A model generated the notes under the pieces. That model was not told where the DNA came from. It did not search any database and saw nothing but the letters and a program-made list of their open reading frames with translations. Both the position numbers and the translations under genes were made by a program. Below, one piece after another: positions 1 to 10,599 of a stretch of 64,000 nt of DNA. This DNA is from Sceloporus undulatus (lineage: Eukaryota; Chordata; Lepidosauria; Squamata; Phrynosomatidae). Each line of letters begins with the position of its first letter. Position 1 is the stretch's first letter. Where the stretch lies: positions 182,817,732-182,881,731 of the forward strand of contig NC_056523.1 of the NCBI RefSeq assembly GCF_019175285.1, given 5' to 3'.

Positions 1-2240
1 TGCCTGGAGCAGTCCTGGAATGATCACCTTTTTGCCCTCGGCTTAATACGGCTATAACTATCAAAATCGCATCACATTGCTCAGGCATGTGATGGGGACA
101 CATACCGGGCAGGATGATTGTTCCAGTGTTGTTGTATATGTGACCCCCAGAGCCTGTGAGTGCCAGCCTTTAGTGAGCCTCCATACCATCGGGAAATCGG
201 ATTTGACATTTTCCAGGTCGGCCCCTTGTTGTAGAATTTCATCAGGAGGGAGTCCAACAGGTCTGTTCCACTAACTGTTTAAAAGACGGTTGTAATTTTG
301 GATGGGGGTGCATTCTGGCTTTCCTCACGTCTTCAGAAAATCAGGGATTGAATCTGAATATTTCCCCCTTTCTGAAGCTTTGTAGCTTTGCTACATGCGA
401 AGCAATTCCTTCACTTCTTTGTGCTCTTCTGCATAATTTTGAAACTTTGTAAAGTTTGCGTTCTTGTATCGATCTCTTACGGTATGTATTTTATCTCCCC
501 TTTGGCTAGATAGAACAACAAATGCCCCATTCACCGCTCTTGTACAAAACCCAGGCAATCTCTTCCTTTTTAATTGGACTGGCTGAGATTTGTTTTCATT
601 TCTTTTTTAGAACCACATTTTACTACTTGTGTATATGTTTGTCAGGGCCAACTGTGGGAAGAAATGGATCAAAAAGTGGGATATGATTTTAACATGGAAA
701 TTAAGTGAGAGGTGTTCTTTAGGAAAAAAAGAAAAGAAAAAAGAATGCCCAACTGGTGTAGGACTGATTCTGCAGGAACCATGCGCCCACCCCCCATTCA
801 GAAAGAAATAACCCATCCGCAAATGGGGACAGTAATTGAAAAATCTAGAGCATAGTCATACAGGTTTTGATCCCTTCCAATTTATTAAATGAGATCACAG
901 TATTTAAGCCTATAATGATCGTATACACATGCATTTTATATTAATTATTTGTAGGAGGAGCAGTTGGATTTTTGGCTGTCTTCTCTTTTTAAAAAGATAA
1001 GATGTATCTTATATACTCAGTCAAAATCATCCAAGTTTCTAGTCCTCATTGTTACAGAAATATACCTGTGGCATTCAAAGGCTGGGATTTTGTTTGCTAT
1101 GGTAACATGATAGTTATGCTATGATAATTCTTGCTCTCCTCTGATGTGATGAAACAGAAAGACTTGCACAAAATAAAAGATAGAAAACAAATGTGCAAAT
1201 AAAGGGAAATCTTTCAACATACATATAACGAATGGCCCTGGCTACAGAACTGAGCTTTTCTGGTTGCAGAATTTGAATAATTTTTGTTCAGTTGTTGAGG
1301 CAGTGTGATTCATATGAGCATGTAATATCTCTCTTCAAGTGCACTAATGACTATATGGTACACATGCCCAGATCTCCTCGGTTTCTAACCTTGCATAGAA
1401 AAGAGAAATATGTTCAGTGTGTGCTTCTTCCATTGGTGCATTGTGTTGGGAAGGGAGGGAAGAAATGATCACATCATTGATTTTTTTTAAAGACACAGCA
1501 CCCTGTCAGTGCCTTAGCCTGGCACTAAAAGTGTGAACATGTAACAGCCAACCAGTCCTTGTATTTCTGCTTTGCCCCCATGGTGACAGGGCAAATCTGC
1601 TGTTTTTGCAGTGATGATCCAAAGCATTGTTTGACATATATAATTATCATTGATTAGGCTGAACATGGCACTATCTTCCCCATTCAAAAACTCGAGCCAA
1701 CTTTCTCTGATACAAATTGGAAAATCCTCACACATCAAATCTGTATTCAACTTGATTGACACATTCTTCTGGAGTGTTCATATATATGTCGTCGTCATCA
1801 TCATCATCACAAACCTGAACCCAAGCCCATTCAAGAGTGGCATTCTCCCTTGGACAGCTCTGATTTTCAAGCTCTGTCCTACGGATTCATTGCCATCCAA
1901 AAAGAAAATTATAAGAAAGCAGAAACTACACATCCCCATATCCCCCCCCCCATTGAACTAGAATAAACACTTTTTAAAGTCATTCTGTACCATTCAAATT
2001 TCGTCCTAAGGAACAAGTATGGAGGAATGCATACTTATTCTGACTTCTAGCAATATGTCTTCGGCTGGCCTTGTGTTGTATAGTGTTTCCTGCACCCCTC
2101 CCTTACACCATATATACTCATTAGTGCTGTGCATTTATTAGGATACTGACTGTATAGGAACCCAGGTATTGGAATTATACAAGTTATATGGAACATATTC
2201 AAGTTGTGGGGAACAATATATGTTCCATGATACATAAGTT
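1..2240. other. Unassigned AT-rich stretch
   Basis: I see no convincing exon, RNA gene or recognisable repeat here. Reading frames are short and have no splice or domain support. Small local features are an A-rich tract near 720-750 and a short CAT/TCA run near 1790-1810. It is most likely intergenic or intronic. Confidence 0.5.
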
Positions 2241-2640
2241 ACCGTATATCCTCACTAGAAGCTAACCTCATGTATAAGTGAGGGCAGTTCGGGCGGCCAA
2301 AAATTTGCAACTCTTGGTTAAGCTGAGGGCAAAACTAGGGTCATGCAACAAAGGATCTCAAGGGATGGGCAAAGGAAAAAATATCAAAGATTACAAAATC
2401 CAGCAGGCATAAATGTTTGTGCTGCTAAACAACGGCTGGATGATGAGAGAAACAGAGAACGTGTGATGCATCCAGGACAAGATTACACTTGTCCTTTTCA
2501 CAGGGGAATGGCTCCTTTTTTATAATGAGTTAAAGTATAGTCACCCATCCATGACCTGTGGTAAGTCGACTCAGTTTTGGGGGTTTAATTTTTTAAACCT
2601 ACAATTTCTAGACTTATACATGAGTATCTACAGTAGTTAC
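2241..2640. mobile_element. MITE-like element with TACCGTATATCCTC-type ends
   Basis: The left end reads TACCGTATATCCTCACTAG and is followed by CTCATGTATAAGTGAGG. The right end, read on the opposite strand, gives TACTGTAGATACTCATG then TATAAG. The two ends are therefore imperfect inverted repeats of one another. The interior has no transposase. This fits a non-autonomous DNA transposon, with superfamily unresolved. Confidence 0.5.
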
Positions 2641-4209
2641 CTCTGTATAATGATAGGTACTTGTTTTTATTATGAGTACAGGAGGTATTATTGATAGCCA
2701 TGGCACAGATTAATCCAACCATCCAGTGCAATGAACTGGTACCTAGCACATTGTGGTTTATCTTGGTATAACCAGAAGGTTGGTTTAAAAAGCTGTTGCT
2801 TTTCCAGCCTCACTTCCACATGTGTACAATAAATTAAATGGTATTTGTGTCATAGTACGACTCGAATGGAGTGAAAGATTAGGCATATCTCTGGTAGCAA
2901 GATGCCTTTGCAATGAGGGCATGAGTGACCCTTGAGCCTCAGTCTTGCTTTTTGTGTTATGTCAGGAAAAGGTTGTTCAATATAGACTGGAATTTCCAAT
3001 GTAGGAGGTGAATACACATGTAACAATTCAATGCACATAGCTTTTTACATTCCTTCGTAAGCAGACTAACCCAATGTTTAATCTGTGAGAATTTTTTTTA
3101 GCCTGTTTATGGGCATGTCTGTAATATTATATGGCATTTTGATGCAGATCGCCTATATGTCCATTGAAGTCTGTTAAAGAAGATACACATAAACTGTTCA
3201 TAAAAATGGATAGCTGATTCCCAGATGGGTTAGCAAACAAAGAAAAAGAAAAGAAAAGGGGAAACATTAGGTGTCTGTCATAGAAAGATACAGTCCTGCA
3301 CCCAGTATAGCTGGAATAAAAGCCTGTCTCCTTTATATAAATCTATGCAGGTTTGGTGCTAACTTCAAGAACAGCTCAGCTGTCAGGGACTGAAACACAA
3401 CAAAATTTTGGTGTATTAGAAAGTTTTAAAACCAGTGGCCAATGAAAGTTTAATGCTTTCTTGCCATAGTATCCCAATGTGATGACCAATGGGAAGAAGA
3501 AAGCATTAAATCTCATCAGCAGCCAGTGTTAATAAGTTCTATCAGACTAATATTTTGTGTGTTTCAGTCCTGGCGGAATTAATAGGTGTATTATTTTTTT
3601 TTGCTTAGAATGTGCATCTTCTTCCAGAGTGTCAAGGATGGCAACTTTTACACTGAAAACAATTCTTATTAGTTCTTATGAAAGTACAAGGGGGAAAAGA
3701 GATCGCATTTGCCTGTAGTGTCATCAACTGCTTCATTCTGATTGCAGTCTTCTCTACTAAGCAGCTTTTGATGCACCAATGACAGAGGATAAAGAAGTAG
3801 AAGTGTGTATGCAGAATGCCAGCAGCATCAAGACCTCTGAGCACATGAATTTCATCTCTCTCTTCAGAAATTAAAAAACAGTTGTCTCTGTGAAGCCTAA
3901 GATCTCATAACTGCCTGGAGGTCCATGCTTTCTAACCTGGAAGCCCATATTCCTTATTCTTGATATGTGGAAGTTGGTTGCATGACTTCCTAAGAAAACA
4001 GAATGACACACTACACTTGCCCAAAGTCACATCCTTTAAAAAGGAAATGGTAGTTGGATGTTTCATCCTGCCAGTGAAAACATGATTTATAGGTAATTCC
4101 TACCCACTCCTAGAAATGAAGCCTCCAATTTAAATCTAGCGAAGAGTGCGAATCTCCCAGAGAGGTAGGAAAAAAGGTCCAATAACACTTACACTTCCTG
4201 CTGGGTATC
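2641..4209. other. Unassigned stretch before the TWIST remnant
   Basis: No supported exon or RNA gene. The sequence is AT-rich, with an imperfect inverted pair around 3410-3550 (an AAAGTTTAATGCTTTCTT-type block and its complement GAAGAAAGCATTAAA). This suggests a small MITE of unknown family. Confidence 0.4.
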
Positions 4210-4720
4210 TCAGTGGGATGCCGACATGGCCCAGGCCCTTCCATCCTCCAGACTGAGAAGGCATAGCTGAGGCCTCTCTGGGGCCAGATAGTTTGCAGCT
4301 GGAAATCTTGTGGTTCACGCTCCTCACTCTGCAGGACTTGGTGAGAAGTCGATGTGCGAGACAGCCATTTGAGGGTCTGGATCTTGCTGAGCTTGTCCGA
4401 AGCGAGTGGGGATGATCTTGCGCCAGCTCAGCAAAGGCGTCGTTCAGTGACTGGGTGAGCTGGCGCTCCCGCACATTGGCTATCACTTCGCTGCGTGTGC
4501 ATGTCCTCAAAGGTCTGTGGCAAAGGACTTCTCTTGGCTGCGTTTGCCCTGTGGTGAAGGGGTGGGTGCTACACTCCGGTGGGGCTGAGGTGGCCAGGGA
4601 TGAGGGCTTGCCCAGCTGGCTTCTTTTGCGCAGGCCTTTCTTGGGCACCTTCTCACTTTCCTCCTCACTAGTCCCCAAGCTGCCTTCTGGGGAGTCTGGG
4701 CACAGGCTCTCTTCTTTCAT
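4210..4720 (-). pseudogene. Broken TWIST-family bHLH gene (possible TWIST3)
   Basis: On the minus strand this reads as a decayed TWIST-type bHLH transcription factor, a family of DNA-binding mesenchyme and neural-crest regulators. From the chosen start (MKEESLCPDSPEGSLGTSEE) it carries the acidic TWIST N-terminus and a basic nuclear-localisation stretch (KKGLRKRS). The basic region and helix 1 follow (IANVRERQLTQSLNDAFAEL). The remaining bHLH is readable only by changing frame: RKIIPT, SDKLSKIQTLK, then HQVLQS. The C-terminal TWIST box also survives in two frames (SYAFSVWRMEG, then WAMSASH and a stop). I count at least five small indels over about 60 codons around helix 2, plus more near the end, so it cannot encode a normal protein. 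TWIST coding regions normally lie in one exon, so lack of introns does not separate a retrocopy from a decayed native gene. No poly(A) tail is evident. The N-terminus looks closest to what I remember of TWIST3, but that is a weak call. Confidence 0.82.
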
Positions 4721-4989
4721 CGTCTTCAAATCGGCCTCCCTTCCCTCTTCGGCACAGGCAACCGGGGACTTGGACCTAACAGGCCACAGTGCACCCAAAC
4801 CCATGGCAAATCTCTTGTGGTTTGGAGCAAAGGGCAACCTCAGAGAACAGGGATCCCACCAGCCAGCCTTTCTTGATGTTTTTCAGAGAAGCTTCTCTGA
4901 GTGCTTCACACTTCAAAGGATCGCTTATTGCTGCTCCTTTTTCTCTCCACACCCCCCAACCCCCATCCACACCTCCTTGAGGCTATAAG

Positions 4990-5655
4990 AGAGGAGGGAC
5001 CTTGTTAAAAAGTTTGTTAATGCCTTTACGGATAGGGTGAGGCACATCTAAGGGAGGTGGCGGCGCTCAGGCCAAGACAAACCGTTCACATATGCAAACA
5101 TCAAGTGGAGCTATGGGTACAGATTGCTTCCTTTCCTCTTCCTCCCTCACCCCACTCCACTCTACTGCATCCTTCCCCTCACCCCCCCCCCCTTCATCAA
5201 AGCCATGAGGCACAGATGCTCTTGCCAGTTGCCTGATGCCAGAGGATGTTTTCCTCAGCAGTCCTAATTGACAGGGTCTGCTGCGAGTTGACCCCTGCCC
5301 CAAACCCAGTAAGGGAAAGAGCAGGACCTGGTGAAGTTGTTGCTACTACCTTTGGTGGTGCCTTCCGTTGGTTTAATCAAAAAGATGAACGGTGTGTGCG
5401 GTGGCTGCTGGGTAGACCCTTTGGTCCCTTGTCCAAAACCGGAGTTTTATAAGATGTCGCCGGTATCCCAAGAAGAAGGATACAGTTGCCATTGGGGGCC
5501 TAGAGAACCACTAGGAGGGGATGTGCTGTCTTTTCAGGGCCTGTTTCTATTTGTTTGGTAGTATGCAAGCCTTTGTTTTTGCTTTGGCAAAAAAGGATTG
5601 GAAAGATCATTCATGCACAAGAGAGCTGGGATGGGCAATCACGGTCCTCTTAATC
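4990..5655. other. Unassigned stretch upstream of the TWIST remnant
   Basis: It is moderately GC-rich and lies upstream of the TWIST pseudogene as that gene reads. A CTATAAGAG motif near 4983 and pyrimidine-rich tracts (5130-5195) are present, but nothing proves a promoter. No exon is supported. Confidence 0.35.
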
Positions 5656-5657
5656 AG

Positions 5658-5760
5658 TGTTTCTTTACATTTTTGTGTCACAGACCCCTTTGAGATCTAA
5701 TGAATGCATTGGACCCCCTCCCCCAGAGAAAATACACATATACACATCATTTCCATACCA
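5658..5760 (+). mobile_element. hAT-like repeat end
   Basis: The stretch CAGTGTTTCTTTACATTTTT followed by GTCACAGACCCCTTTGAGAT resembles one end of hAT elements that begin CAGTGGTTCTCAACC. No matching opposite end was found before the SINE that follows, so it is a fragment. Confidence 0.35.
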
Positions 5761-5819
5761 TTTATTTTCTTGCATCAGAAATAGATTTCTTTCACGTAGG
5801 CTGTCTTGAGAGCCAGATG

Positions 5820-6050
5820 GGAGAATGATTTGATATTGGAACACCAGAAGACTAGCTCTCGAACCCCATACTGGGCCATGAAACCCAACTGGGTGACCTT
5901 GGCCAAGTCACACACTCTCATCATCCTCAGAGAGGCAAAGGCAACCCCGCCCTCTGAACAACTCTTGCCAAGAAAACCCTGTAATAGTTGGTCCGTTAGG
6001 GACGCCATAAAATCGGGAAATGAGTTTGAAGGCACACATGCCAAGCAACA
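5820..6050 (+). repeat. tRNA-derived lizard SINE
   Basis: A degenerate B box (CTCTCGAACCCCATACTGG) is followed by the body shared by all SINEs here: CTGGGTGACCTTGGCCAAGT, CAGAGAGGCAAAGGCAA, CTTGCCAAGAAAACCC, then GGAAATGAGTTTGAAGGCAC. The tail normally ends in GGCACACAACAACAAC. The A box is lost. Confidence 0.75.
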
Positions 6051-6095
6051 AATTCCATCAGCTGTGGCTGCTAAGTGAAAGAGAGTGTACTACTA

Positions 6096-6319
6096 CAGTC
6101 ACCCTTCTTATATGGATTCTTATAACATGGCATTTCAGGCATCTACGATTTGAAAATGTTCAAAAAAGTATAAATTTCAAATACAAAATTTGATTTTCCA
6201 TTTTTTTTTAAGGGACACCATTTTGCTATGTCAATATATTTAATGGGACTGACATCCACGGATTTTTGTTATCCACAGGGGATCTGGAACCAAACCCCAG
6301 CCTATAACAAGGTCCACTG
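6096..6319. mobile_element. MITE with TA target duplication, pogo/Tc1-like
   Basis: The element begins CAGTCACCCTTCTTATATGG and ends ..GGTCCACTG. The reverse complement of the right end is CAGTGGACCTTGTTATAGGC, 14 of 20 matching. TA flanks both sides (6094-6095 and 6320-6321). The interior (GTTATCCACAGGGGATCTGG) resembles the Tigger/pogo-type MITEs of vertebrates. It has no coding capacity. Confidence 0.65.
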
Positions 6320-6937
6320 TACAACAAATCGGTCAAAAACTGCCATGGCTCTTGATGCTGACCCCCTATGAGCCTTAAAGATCTAGAAGGATTGAAGGTG
6401 GGGCAGGCTACTTGAAGCCTGGTGGCTCAGTGTTGGGGTGAGGGGAGGAGGACAGTAAATTTATTATGGCGTGTTTGTTAGTCCAAACTTTAAAGGAACT
6501 GTCTGTAGTGTTGAACACATATTGCCCTAAATATGCTCAACACCTATCACTGACTAGTGCATTTGAGTTTGGACTATGAACCAGGCAGCCTGATAGAGAC
6601 TGAAATTGTCATAATCAGTAGACCAAGATTGCGCACTTCCTCCTCTGCTATATCCATGTTGTTCCATGAACAGGAGGAATTCTCTGAATGCTTCACCCCA
6701 AGGAAAGTATTCCAGATACGGTGTGTGGAAATCTGTCAGCTTCCTTTCCATCGGTTTCTCAAGGTCCAAAAAGTATTAGAGTTGTGAAACCCAGTTCATT
6801 CTTGTGGAATACACAAAATAATCATGCATATTTTGGTATGTTCTTTTCCCAGACTGTTTTTTTAAAATACATTTCCCCCACAACAAGCTAACAGCTAAAT
6901 CTACGGTCACAATTTTCAAATATACTGCACTTATAAT

Positions 6938-7164
6938 GTTGTTGTTGTGTGCCTCCGAGTCATTTTTTCGATAAGCGACCCGCAGGGGGACTCTCACAGG
7001 GTTTTCTTGTAGGTTTCTTCAAAAGGGTTTACCTTGGCCTTACTCTGAGGCTAAGAGAGTGTGACTGCAAGGTCACCCAGTGGGTTTCTATGGTCGAGTC
7101 AGGATTTGAACCCTGGTCTCGCAAGTTGTAGTTGAACACTCAAACCACTTACACCACACTGGCT
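6938..7164 (-). repeat. tRNA-derived lizard SINE, near complete
   Basis: On the minus strand it starts GCCAGTGTGGTGTAAGTGGT (A box) and continues through GGGTTCAAATCCTGAC (B box). The common SINE body follows, ending GGCACACAACAACAAC. It is one of the most complete copies in the window. Confidence 0.85.
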
Positions 7165-7894
7165 TATAATGTGCATTGATAAATACATCAATTACCACTT
7201 TACACTCAGCACATGATTTAAAACAAAAACAGAACAACGTGACTCCTGTGGTATCCTCCTGATGAGAAAAATTAACAGATGGCATAAATGCTGTCATTAA
7301 TATTTTTGTACTCCTTGAATGGAGGAAATTTGTTTTTTTAAAAATATTGGTTAATGCTAATTTCCTTTATTATGTGCTGTATTCATAGGGAGACTTAGAG
7401 GCTTAGTGAGCTGCCCCTGAACTACAATGCAAGAGAAAAAGAGGTTGCTTCAATGCCACATTTATATAAACTAATATCTCAGTGAGCCATAGCTCCTTCT
7501 TGCTATACTGTGAAGGTAACATTGTACTCTTAGCTGGCTCAGTGGAGCAGCTATGGAGGTTTTATCGGATTTCAGTCCATGCTTCACACAAGACAGCACA
7601 GAGGCTTGGTTGCCTCTGGTGAAAAGAATCAGTTCCAGGTGACCGAGTAAGGCAATGTTTATAAACATGGAAGGTTTCTTAAGCCACTATTGAGCTACTA
7701 ATCATTAGCAGATAGCAAATAAATAATTCTAAATGTATATCAGGGTTGTAGCTAGTTAAAATCTTGGGTGAATTGATGATTTTTTTTTTAAAACAAATAG
7801 AGTTGGTTTGTTTTTTGACAAAGCTAGCGTGGGTCACCCATAGATTGATTTCTCTGTATGAGTATGGTAGTGAGAAAGGAGACAGGAAGAATCA
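7165..7894. other. Unassigned stretch
   Basis: No supported exon, RNA gene or repeat boundary. It is AT-rich with poly(T) runs near 7330 and 7780. Confidence 0.4.
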
Positions 7895-8262
7895 GACTCA
7901 TTTGGTCCAGCTTCATCAGGACTAACCTGAAGGAAGGAGACTCCGCCCTCCATAGCTGCCATCCGCCGGCCTGAGAGGGAGTTTCACCAGGCAGGTCCGC
8001 TCCATCAGACTAGCCTGGAAGAAGGAAGAGCCCCTCCCCATCCATCTGCTTGGTCCAGGCCTCAGAGGGAGTAGAAAACCACTGGACCTCCTCCCCTTTC
8101 CCTCATCCTTCCCTTCTCCTTTTGTGTCGTTCGTGTCTTTTAGATTGTAAGCCTGAGGGCAGGGAGCTTCTGATTAAAAATAATAATGTAAGCCGCCCTG
8201 AGCGCATTAGGGCTGAAGGGCGGAGTATAAATACCTAAATAAATAAATAAATTTTGAAATGT
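7895..8262 (+). mobile_element. CR1/L2-type LINE 3' end
   Basis: A partly duplicated GC-rich block (two passages of CTGAAGGAAGGAGACTCC-like sequence) leads into TTTTAGATTGTAAGCCTGAG, GGCAGGGAGC and GTAAGCCGCCCTGAGCGC. It ends in GGCGGAGTATAAATACC followed by AAATAAATAAATAAAT. This is the typical 3' end and short tandem tail of CR1/L2-clade LINEs in reptiles. A similar tail lies at 19650-19800. Confidence 0.7.
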
Positions 8263-8329
8263 GGTGCTGGAGTTCTGTAGATGCCATGACTTTTAAAAAG
8301 ACAAGTGAATACTCCCTACAGCAAATGAG

Positions 8330-8590
8330 GCTAAATTTTGCCCAGAAGCCAAAATAATAAAATTGGCTGTCATGCTTTGGACATATCATGAGATGACATG
8401 GCTCACGTGGCAAAAGGCAGCAGGAAAAGAGGGAGATTGACTATAGGTGGATTGAGTCAATCAAGGATGCAACAGCCCCTGAGTTTGCAAGACCTCACAG
8501 AGCTATTGATGACCACAGCTCTTGGAGGCCTCTCCTATAGAATTTGCCATCAGTTGAAGTCAATGGCAAATACAATAACAAGTGTGAAAC
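8330..8590 (+). mobile_element. RTE/BovB LINE, ORF2 C-terminal fragment
   Basis: In broken frames the sequence reads like the end of the BovB ORF2: GHI-R-H, then KRQQEKRETDYRWIESIKDA, then RAIDDHSSWRPL. It matches the family pattern HIMRRHDSLEKT, RGRP-RWIDSIKEA, DR--WRSLIHRV. It is a 5'-truncated, inactive copy. BovB is known to have moved horizontally among vertebrates, including squamates. Confidence 0.7.
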
Positions 8591-8599
8591 GAGTGAATG

Positions 8600-9334
8600 A
8601 ATAAACAGGATGAATAAATACAAACCCAGACTTCTATGACCAGCCAACAGTCATTTGTAGCCTTGCAGAATGTCAGTTGAACCTCAATGGGTAGTTTTTC
8701 TTCCTAGATGTTCAGGAAGGCTTGGAGCTGCTTTTCCTATCCTGGCACTCTCTCCCCCCACCCCAGTTTCTGACCACTGGCTCTGCTCACTTAGGCTGCT
8801 GACAGTTTGTTGGCCCAAACTTGTGTGACACTCAGATCACAGAAACATCTTCAAAGTGTTTAGCCCAAGTCTGAGGTGATGATAGGAGAGTATCATGCCT
8901 GCTCTGAGAGTGCTATGAAAGTTACTTGGTAATACTTCTGCCAAGATGCCAGATTTCATGAACACATTATAAGAATTATTGTGTCACATTGGTTAAAATG
9001 TTGGATTAGCATCCACAAAAAGTATATAGTCCTGCATAGCCACACGAGCACACTCAAAGGCTCTGTCCCAGTCATTCACTTTTTGCCTGCTAGGGTTTTT
9101 TGACAAAAATAAGAGCAAAACTGTTAGACTACTATGAATTCCTTGGAAGAATCGTGGGCTAAAAGTGCAATAGTTGCTTAAATAAATAAACAAATCTAAG
9201 AACGGAGGAGAGCCGCATAAATGTAAAAAAACCCAAAAAAACCCAAAAAACAGGATGAATAATAGGAGATTCTATTTTATTTTATTGATTAGATTCGATC
9301 TCACATTGCTCCTCAAGGCATTTTATACTGAGCT
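8600..9334. other. Unassigned stretch with an A-rich tract
   Basis: No gene is supported. An (AAAAAAACCC)-type run lies at about 9222-9255, and a TTTTATTTTATT tract follows at 9270-9285. Confidence 0.4.
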
Positions 9335-9480
9335 ATCCACATTGCAGAATTAGAGCAATTTGACACCACCTTTACTGTCATACTCTTCATATCTATAGAA
9401 TCCTGGTATTTGTAGTTTGATGAAGCACCAGAGCTCTCCAGCAGACCAAGCTCATACCTCCCACTAAACTACAAATCACA
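9335..9480. mobile_element. Partial copy of the 'AATAATCC' MITE family
   Basis: It contains CAGAATTAGAGCAATTTGAC and ACCACC, then the family core TTTGTAGTTTGATGAAGCACC and an inverted AAACTACAAATCAC block. The right terminus is missing. Compare the complete copy at 40073-40272. Confidence 0.5.
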
Positions 9481-9754
9481 AATAGACAAACAATTGGGTT
9501 CTGAAACAAATCAAGCTGATCTCTCCCTGGATTCTGTAGCATAGGGTCTGGCGTTGTTTAAAAAGGGTGTCAATATGTTTTAATTCTGCAGGTTGGATAC
9601 ACCCTAAGAGGATGAATGTATGTGGTGTTGTTCTGGAGCTAGGGGAGCTTCTGTGAAGTTTTCTCTCTTTATTTTGGGCTTGGATCTGTTTTCTTTGCTA
9701 TCCTACTGAGTTACCTCACTGCCCCAGAGTGTAGTGGAATTGTGTGTCTCAGGC

Positions 9755-9955
9755 TGCATTCATACTGCAGAATAATCCTCGTTTCACCCCACATTAATGT
9801 CCATGGTTCAGTGCTATGGATTTCTGGGAAATGTAGTTTGGTTTGGCACTGGAGCTTTTCTGCAAAGAAGGCTAATGTCTCACAAAACTACAGTTCCCAG
9901 ATTTCCCTAGCATTGAGCCATGGCAGTTAAAGTGGGGTTCAAACTGATTATTTCT
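9755..9955. mobile_element. MITE of the 'GCAGAATAATCC' family
   Basis: The left side is CATACTGCAGAATAATCCTC. The internal arms are ATGGATTTCTGGGAAATGTA and, inverted, AACTACAGTTCCCAGATTTC. The right side is TGGCAGTTAAAGTGGGGTTC. The palindromic design marks a non-autonomous DNA transposon. The right terminus is worn. Confidence 0.65.
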
Positions 9956-10309
9956 TTATTTAGACTATTTTTTCTTTCTGTCCCCACCTTTTCAGCCATA
10001 CATTTCTAGAACTGTAGTAACTTAAAACTTCAAATGAACATTCAGAAATAGTATGTATGCAGCCAAAGAAAGGGATGGCAAAATTACCAAGGGAATCAAC
10101 ATAAGAGTTCTAGGTGTGAACCATTTTCCAAACTCTCACTCTCTGCAATGCTCAGGAATTTAGGCAATAAGGAAAAATTCACAAGTTGGGGGCTGGTTTT
10201 TTAACCTGAGGGAACAGGCTGCAGTATGGATGTGAACCCTGGTTCCATAGACAAACAATTGGGTTCTGGAACAAATCAAGCTGAACTCTCTCTGGAAGCC
10301 AAGATGACT

Positions 10310-10590
10310 AAACTGAGGCTCGCTGTACTTTGACCACATCACAAGAAGACACAAATCATTGGAAAGAACAATGATGCTGAGGAAGATGGAGGGAAGTAAC
10401 GGAGAAGAGACCACATGCCAGATGGATCGACTCAATCCAGGAGACCAGTGGACCTGAGCCTGCAGACCTGAGCCAGGCACGAGGCCTTCGGGGTAGATGA
10501 CAGGGGGGCTGTGAGACATTTCATCCCACAGGGTCACCATGAGTCAGGTCCACAGCCACCCCTGACCAACATACAAACTCCAACACTATG
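10310..10590 (+). mobile_element. RTE/BovB LINE, ORF2 C-terminal fragment
   Basis: It reads YFDHITRRHKSLERTMMLRK and then a broken form of the same domain as the copy at 8330 (GACCTGAGCCTGCAGACCTG, then GGGTCACCATGAGTCAGG). It is a truncated, decayed 3' end of a BovB-like element. Confidence 0.65.
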
Positions 10591-10599
10591 TTGTCTCTC

